NCBI GenBank assembly: GCA_965660165.1
Contig: CBFHYU010000015.1
Span: forward strand, 1-48,524
Source: WTJO01 sp965660165
GTDB lineage: Bacteria; Pseudomonadota; Alphaproteobacteria; Puniceispirillales; Puniceispirillaceae
Direction: 5' to 3'
Length of the DNA stretch: 48,524 bases
The notes under the pieces are model-generated. The model was given only the letters and a program-made list of their open reading frames with translations. It was not told the origin of the DNA and did no database searches. The translations under genes and the position numbers were made by a program. This document shows positions 44,763 to 48,524 of this stretch, piece after piece; within the stretch, counting starts at the first letter, position 1, and each line of letters begins with the position of its first letter.

Positions 44763-46532
44763 TTACGAAGATTTTTTGGGCAATTGCGTTCTGATATGTA
44801 ATTCACGCAAGGCCGTGTCATCTACCTCAGATGGGGCATTCATCATCAAATCTTCAGCTTTGCCATTCATCGGGAACAGGATCACTTCTCTGATATTTGG
44901 CTCATCAGCTATCAGCATCACCATTCTGTCAATACCAGGCGCGATGCCGCCATGAGGCGGTGCACCAAATTTGAACGCATTTATCATGCCTGAGAACTGG
45001 TCATCAACTGTCTGCTGGCTATAGCCTGCAATTTCAAAGGCGCGATACATTACCTCTGGCAGATGATTTCTGATTGCGCCTGAGGACAGCTCAACACCAT
45101 TACATACCAGATCATATTGCCATGCTTTGATGCTAAGCGGGTCAGCTTCATTTAGCGCGGTAATCCCGCCTTGTGGCATAGAGAACGGGTTATGCGAGAA
45201 ATCAATTTTGCCAGTTGTCTCATCTAGCTCATACATTGGGAAATCAACAATCCAGCAGAATTTGAAGATATTCTGGTCGATCAGATTCTGCTCAGCGCCG
45301 ATACGCAGGCGGGCTTTACCCGCAAGGCTTGCTGCTTCAGACGCAGGCGCACAGGCAAAAAATACAGCATCACCATCTTCTGCACCACAACGCTGTCTAA
45401 TCTGTTCAGCCTTTTCAGCGCCGAGCGCGTTCGCAACAGGGCCTCTGGCATCGCCTTCACCAAAGATGATATAGCCCATGCCTGGCGCACCTTCTGCTTG
45501 CGCCCATCCATTCATTCTGTCAGCGATGGCTCTACTTCCGCATTTAGGCCCTAGCACAGCACGCACAACCGCGCCTTTTTCGATATTTTTGGCAAAAATA
45601 GAAAAGCCAGAGCCAGCAAAAATATCTGTCACATCACAGATTTCAATCGGGATTCTGAGGTCAGGCTTATCAGACCCATATTTCAGCATAGCCTCATCAA
45701 AGGGGATATGCACAAAATCAGGGTCTACCTGCTTGGTTGAAAATTCTTCAAACACGCCTTTAATCACAGGCTCAACAGCATCAAATACATCTGCCTGTTC
45801 AACAAAGCTCATTTCCAGATCGAGCTGGTAAAATTCACCAGGGCTTCTATCTGCGCGGCTATCTTCATCTCTGAAACAGGGCGCAATCTGAAAATATCTA
45901 TCAAAGCCAGACACCATAATCAGCTGTTTGAATTGCTGTGGGGCTTGCGGAAGCGCATAGAATTTACCAGGATGCAGACGTGCAGGCACTAGAAAATCGC
46001 GCGCGCCCTCTGGCGAGGAGGCTGTCAGAATAGGGGTCTGAAATTCGGTAAAATTCTGCGCTACCATGCGCTGGCGGATAGATTGAATAATCTGCGCACG
46101 CAACATAATATTGGCATGAGGGCGCTGGCGGCGCAAATCAAGATAGCGATATTTCAGTCTGATTTCTTCACCTGAATCTTCATCTGAATTTACCTGTAAT
46201 GGCAGAGTATCTGCCACAGATTGAACTGTAATCTGCTGGATTTGCACTTCAATTGCGCCTGTAGGCAGGCCAGTATTCACCGTATCTTCAGAGCGGGCAC
46301 GCACCTCGCCCGTAATGGTCAGCACGGTTTCATTGCGCACAGATTCTGCTACATCAAAATCACTATCAGAGCTATCGATCACGCATTGTGTCAGCCCGTA
46401 ATGGTCACGCAAGTCAATAAATACCACCCCGCCATGATCGCGTTTGCGATGCACCCAGCCTGATAGCCGAACAGTCTGCCCAATCTCGGACGCGGTTAAT
46501 GCAGCACAATGGTGGGTTCGGTAATTATGCAT
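44763..46532 (-). CDS. aspS: Aspartyl-tRNA synthetase
   Basis: A 589-residue bacterial-type class II AspRS. The N-terminal OB-fold anticodon domain has VRLSGWVHRKRDHGGVVFIDLRDHYG. Class II motifs include SSPEGARDFLVPAR, the motif 2 loop FRDEDSRADRSPGEFYQLD, the bacterial insertion domain (GAD), and motif 3 GGIAPGIDRMVML. The ATG at 46532 has GAGG about 6 nt upstream, and the frame extends only 4 codons more. In many Alphaproteobacteria this enzyme also charges tRNA-Asn, but the discriminating residues cannot be judged here. It follows the bmt-like gene after 114 bp and has its own promoter. Confidence 0.97.
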   Translation of the reverse strand: MHNYRTHHCAALTASEIGQTVRLSGWVHRKRDHGGVVFIDLRDHYGLTQCVIDSSDSDFDVAESVRNETVLTITGEVRARSEDTVNTGLPTGAIEVQIQQITVQSVADTLPLQVNSDEDSGEEIRLKYRYLDLRRQRPHANIMLRAQIIQSIRQRMVAQNFTEFQTPILTASSPEGARDFLVPARLHPGKFYALPQAPQQFKQLIMVSGFDRYFQIAPCFRDEDSRADRSPGEFYQLDLEMSFVEQADVFDAVEPVIKGVFEEFSTKQVDPDFVHIPFDEAMLKYGSDKPDLRIPIEICDVTDIFAGSGFSIFAKNIEKGAVVRAVLGPKCGSRAIADRMNGWAQAEGAPGMGYIIFGEGDARGPVANALGAEKAEQIRQRCGAEDGDAVFFACAPASEAASLAGKARLRIGAEQNLIDQNIFKFCWIVDFPMYELDETTGKIDFSHNPFSMPQGGITALNEADPLSIKAWQYDLVCNGVELSSGAIRNHLPEVMYRAFEIAGYSQQTVDDQFSGMINAFKFGAPPHGGIAPGIDRMVMLIADEPNIREVILFPMNGKAEDLMMNAPSEVDDTALRELHIRTQLPKKSS

Positions 46533-46566
46533 GACATGCCTCATAAAATCTTAAGTTTGCGGGTGC

Positions 46567-46594
46567 AGTATGCATCAATTTCGCTAAACTGCAA
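46567..46594 (-). promoter_or_regulatory. aspS promoter candidate
   Basis: On the minus strand TTGCAG (complement 46589-46594) and CATACT (complement 46567-46572) are 16 nt apart, and lie ~35-60 bp before the aspS ATG. It sits between the 13-bp tandem repeat and aspS. Confidence 0.5.
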
Positions 46595-46598
46595 GCCT

Positions 46599-46650
46599 GT
46601 CGTTATGCTTGGCCGTTATACTTGGTCGTTATGCTTGGTCGCTGTGCTAG
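46599..46650. repeat. Four imperfect 13-bp tandem repeats after the bmt-like gene
   Basis: Plus-strand copies are GTCGTTATGCTTG (46599-46611), GCCGTTATACTTG (46612-46624), GTCGTTATGCTTG (46625-46637) and a degenerate GTCGCTGTGCTAG (46638-46650). Copies 1 and 3 are identical. The stop codon TAG of the bmt-like gene (complement of 46647-46649) lies in the fourth copy, just upstream of the aspS promoter. Confidence 0.8.
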
Positions 46651-47681
46651 GCAGCCGGCCTGCGTCTGCGGCGCTGTCTTGTGCTATTGCCAACTGGTGA
46701 TTGCGGAACATCCTTCCAAGCATGGCCAAGCGCCTCATCAAGTCTATCTTTACTTGGTTTGCCATCTGGCGGCGTATTATTTAGCGCATCTGCCATCGCT
46801 TTGATATGTTCCGCCGTAGTGCCGCAACATCCGCCAATAATCTTTGCGCCCGCATCCCGAGCCAGCACGGCATATGTTGCCATCAATTCAGGCGTGCCAT
46901 GATAATGAATCTGGCCATCCATATAATGCGGGATACCGCAATTACCTTTGGCGATAATCATCTGCTCGCCACACTCGCCAAAGCCTGTCACAGAATGAAG
47001 CAATTCTGCTGGCCCAATTCCGCAATTCGCGCCAAAACCAGCTAGCCCAAGCCTGTCTGCAAATTGTGCATAATCAACAGGGGTAATGCCCATCATTGAG
47101 CGGCCCGCAGTATCAAATGTCATGGTCGCAAACACAGGCAAGCCAGTTGCCGCCGCCGCATTGGCCGCTGCCTCTACCTCTTCAAGGGACGACATGGTTT
47201 CAATCTGAATCAGGTCAACCCCTGCTGAGGCCAGCGCCTCAATCTGCTCAGCAAACACATCTTCAGCCTGTTTTGCCTCTAGCGCCCCAAGCGGCGCAAA
47301 TAGCTCGCCAGTCGGGCCAACTGAGCCTGCGACCAGCACATCACGTCCAGATGCATCTGCTGCATTGCGGGCAATAGTGGCGGCGGCGATATTTAATTCG
47401 GCCACCCTGTCTTCTGCATCATGCAGTTTCAGCCTAAGCGCGTTGCCACCAAAGCTATTTGTCAGGATAATATCTGAGCCAGCCTCGATAAAGCTGTCAT
47501 GCAAGGCTCTGATTTTCGCGGTTTCTTCTATATTCCACAATTCGGGGGGATAGCCTGTCTCAAGCCCTAATGTGAACAAATTTGTGCCTGTTGCCCCATC
47601 TGCCAACAACCAGCCCTTTTTCGCCAGACATGCTTCAAGCGTTGCCTGTTTGTCTTTTGATTTACCAGAATCCTTACTCAT
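46647..47681 (-). CDS. bmt: Homocysteine S-methyltransferase, betaine-homocysteine type
   Basis: A 344-residue zinc enzyme transferring a methyl group to homocysteine to make methionine. The family pattern is present: LLADGATGTNLFTLGLETG, DIILTNSFGGN, and the zinc-ligand cysteines in GANCGIGP and GGCCGTTAEH. It is most like alphaproteobacterial betaine-homocysteine methyltransferase (Bmt), but the methyl donor (betaine, S-methylmethionine or other) is not proved by the sequence. The ATG at 47681 has GAGG 5 nt upstream. An earlier GTG is in frame. The C-terminus has an unusual QRRRRRPAA tail. Its stop lies inside a 13-bp tandem repeat. It follows the DUF1289 gene by 17 nt. Confidence 0.88.
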   Translation of the reverse strand: MSKDSGKSKDKQATLEACLAKKGWLLADGATGTNLFTLGLETGYPPELWNIEETAKIRALHDSFIEAGSDIILTNSFGGNALRLKLHDAEDRVAELNIAAATIARNAADASGRDVLVAGSVGPTGELFAPLGALEAKQAEDVFAEQIEALASAGVDLIQIETMSSLEEVEAAANAAAATGLPVFATMTFDTAGRSMMGITPVDYAQFADRLGLAGFGANCGIGPAELLHSVTGFGECGEQMIIAKGNCGIPHYMDGQIHYHGTPELMATYAVLARDAGAKIIGGCCGTTAEHIKAMADALNNTPPDGKPSKDRLDEALGHAWKDVPQSPVGNSTRQRRRRRPAA

Positions 47682-47698
47682 CACGGCCTCACTTGGCG

Positions 47699-47911
47699 CT
47701 ATTTTGCCTGTCGTCTAGGCGGTCTGCGCACAATTCCTGTCTGGGTTTCACGTCGTTTACGTAATTGTGCCAGAAGCTGTGCCTGTTCGTCCAGCGTCAT
47801 GCGTGGCCAGCTAGCGATTTCTGCACGGGTACGATAACAGCCGCTACATTCCCCATTTTCGGGGTTTATCTGGCAAATGCTGATACAGGGCGAGGGCAGA
47901 GATGCAGTCAT
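47699..47911 (-). CDS. DUF1289-family small cysteine protein
   Basis: A 70-residue protein of the DUF1289 family, recognised by SPCISICQINPENGECSGCYRTRAEIASW. Four cysteines (C9, C13, C22, C25) suggest a small zinc or iron-sulfur site. The C-terminus is basic (RRPPRRQAK). No function is established to my knowledge. It lies 44 nt downstream of the DJ-1-like gene and 17 nt upstream of the bmt-like gene, all in one direction. Confidence 0.88.
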   Translation of the reverse strand: MTASLPSPCISICQINPENGECSGCYRTRAEIASWPRMTLDEQAQLLAQLRKRRETQTGIVRRPPRRQAK

Positions 47912-47955
47912 ATCTATCGCTCGCTATCGTTCCCGCCTACCCCAAATCAGGTCTG

Positions 47956-48495
47956 TTAGGCCGCTGCGCTATTATCTTTTTGCGCAAGTGCCATCAGATA
48001 TTCTGAACAATAGCCAAAAAAGCTGCGTGCGACAATATCAGATGGTGCGTCAGACTCTGCCCAGAACAGATTATTATCTTGCCCAAGCTGGCCTTGCGAT
48101 TTGATCGCGGCAACATCAATATCTGGCATAATTTCAGCCACCATATCAAGCGCATTATCCTGCACCAAAATTGGCATATTCTCGCGCATAAAGGCACGCA
48201 CAATCCGCACTGTGTGCAATTCATCAGACAAGCTGGCAATATGGGTTTCGCCAGACGGAATAATCAACGCATCAAAATCAATCGCTAAGGCTTCATTGAA
48301 ACAGGTATCAACAGGATAGCTCATCGCGACCTGCCCATCGGTCACGCCATTCACCAGACCAGCATTAGGCGAGATAATTTTTAGCACGATATTTTGCGCT
48401 AGTAGCATTTTCTGAATAGCGACGAAGGCTGTCTGATCAAACCCATGTGACACCATAATGGCGAATTTGCGTGATGAAAGCGAAAATGATGACAT
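47956..48495 (-). CDS. DJ-1/PfpI-fold protein resembling the catalase C-terminal domain
   Basis: A 179-residue flavodoxin-like (class I glutamine amidotransferase-like) protein. RKFAIMVSHGFDQTAFVAIQKMLLAQNIVLKIISPNAGLVNG and YPVDTCF, DALIIPSG resemble the C-terminal extra domain of large-subunit catalases (KatE/HPII). The position where DJ-1 and PfpI proteins carry a reactive cysteine reads PILVQDNALD here, with no cysteine, so an ordinary DJ-1 glyoxalase or protease activity is unlikely. There is no attached catalase domain. The ATG at 48495 has GGGGA five nt upstream. Function is unknown. It is the first gene of a run towards the DUF1289, bmt and aspS genes. Confidence 0.78.
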   Translation of the reverse strand: MSSFSLSSRKFAIMVSHGFDQTAFVAIQKMLLAQNIVLKIISPNAGLVNGVTDGQVAMSYPVDTCFNEALAIDFDALIIPSGETHIASLSDELHTVRIVRAFMRENMPILVQDNALDMVAEIMPDIDVAAIKSQGQLGQDNNLFWAESDAPSDIVARSFFGYCSEYLMALAQKDNSAAA

Positions 48496-48524
48496 CTGAT
48501 CCCCGTATTAACATTTAATATTAT

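Noticed and set aside
46533..46700. CRISPR-like array at the tandem repeat
   Set aside because: The 13-bp units are contiguous with no spacers, so it is a simple tandem repeat.
47682..47698. SAM or SAH riboswitch before the methionine-synthesis gene
   Set aside because: Only 17 nt separate bmt from the upstream gene, too short for any known riboswitch.

Overview
The window is a stretch of bacterial chromosome, almost certainly from an alphaproteobacterium. This rests on several family-level markers: the proteins of the DUF4167, DUF1178, DUF1289 and RHH_4 types, a class I lysyl-tRNA synthetase, the aerobic cobaltochelatase-type pair cobS-cobT beside bolA and a J-domain gene, a CIRCE-controlled groESL operon, and an alphaproteobacterial-type 16S gene. 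Base composition is moderate rather than GC-rich. Together with the gene order this makes me think of a marine Rhodospirillales/SAR116-like lineage, but that placement is inference. Coding density is very high and no insertion sequence, prophage, CRISPR array or integrated island is visible.

Left end (1-2600): an rRNA operon read leftwards, with a strong promoter plus A/T-rich upstream element, a ~300 nt leader, 16S rRNA, tRNA-Ile(GAT), and the start of 23S rRNA cut by the window edge. The usual tRNA-Ala is missing from the spacer. Then (2.7-5.1 kb, +) come an M23 envelope peptidase and a MOSC-domain protein. A leftward block (5.1-12.9 kb) follows: lysC, a rodZ-like gene, ispG, hisS, prfA, prmC and a DUF4167 gene, mixing translation, isoprenoid, lysine-family and cell-shape functions. 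From 13.1 to 19.8 kb lie ubiG (+), a DUF1178 gene and secA (-), then a parvulin foldase, argJ and a Nudix hydrolase (+).

Middle (19.8-31 kb): an NDUFAF5-like methyltransferase (-), comF, grxC and a nitrilase (+), then a leftward cluster of a 45-residue membrane miniprotein, a 653-residue exported protein of unknown function, xerD and accA. Divergent from it are aroK-aroB-corC, translationally coupled by 4-nt and 1-nt overlaps, followed by a DUF2889 gene that converges on bolA.

Right part (31-48.5 kb): a J-domain protein and cobS-cobT (+), rpmB (-), a ribbon-helix-helix protein (+) converging with pyrD, lysS-pyrD (-), a large DinG/XPD-type helicase (+), groES-groEL (-) with a perfect CIRCE operator, heme A synthase (+), and a leftward run of a catalase-C-terminal-like DJ-1 fold protein, a DUF1289 protein, a betaine-homocysteine methyltransferase-like gene and aspS.

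Most of the window is ordinary core genome. I do not see a complete novel defence, mobile or biosynthetic system. The places worth a second look are the miniprotein plus exported-protein pair upstream of xerD, an orphan intrinsic terminator in front of aroK that has no gene to terminate, a perfect 17-bp palindrome on the lysC start site, an inverted repeat between secA and the foldase gene, a 13-bp tandem repeat that contains the stop codon of the bmt-like gene, and the rRNA spacer lacking tRNA-Ala.
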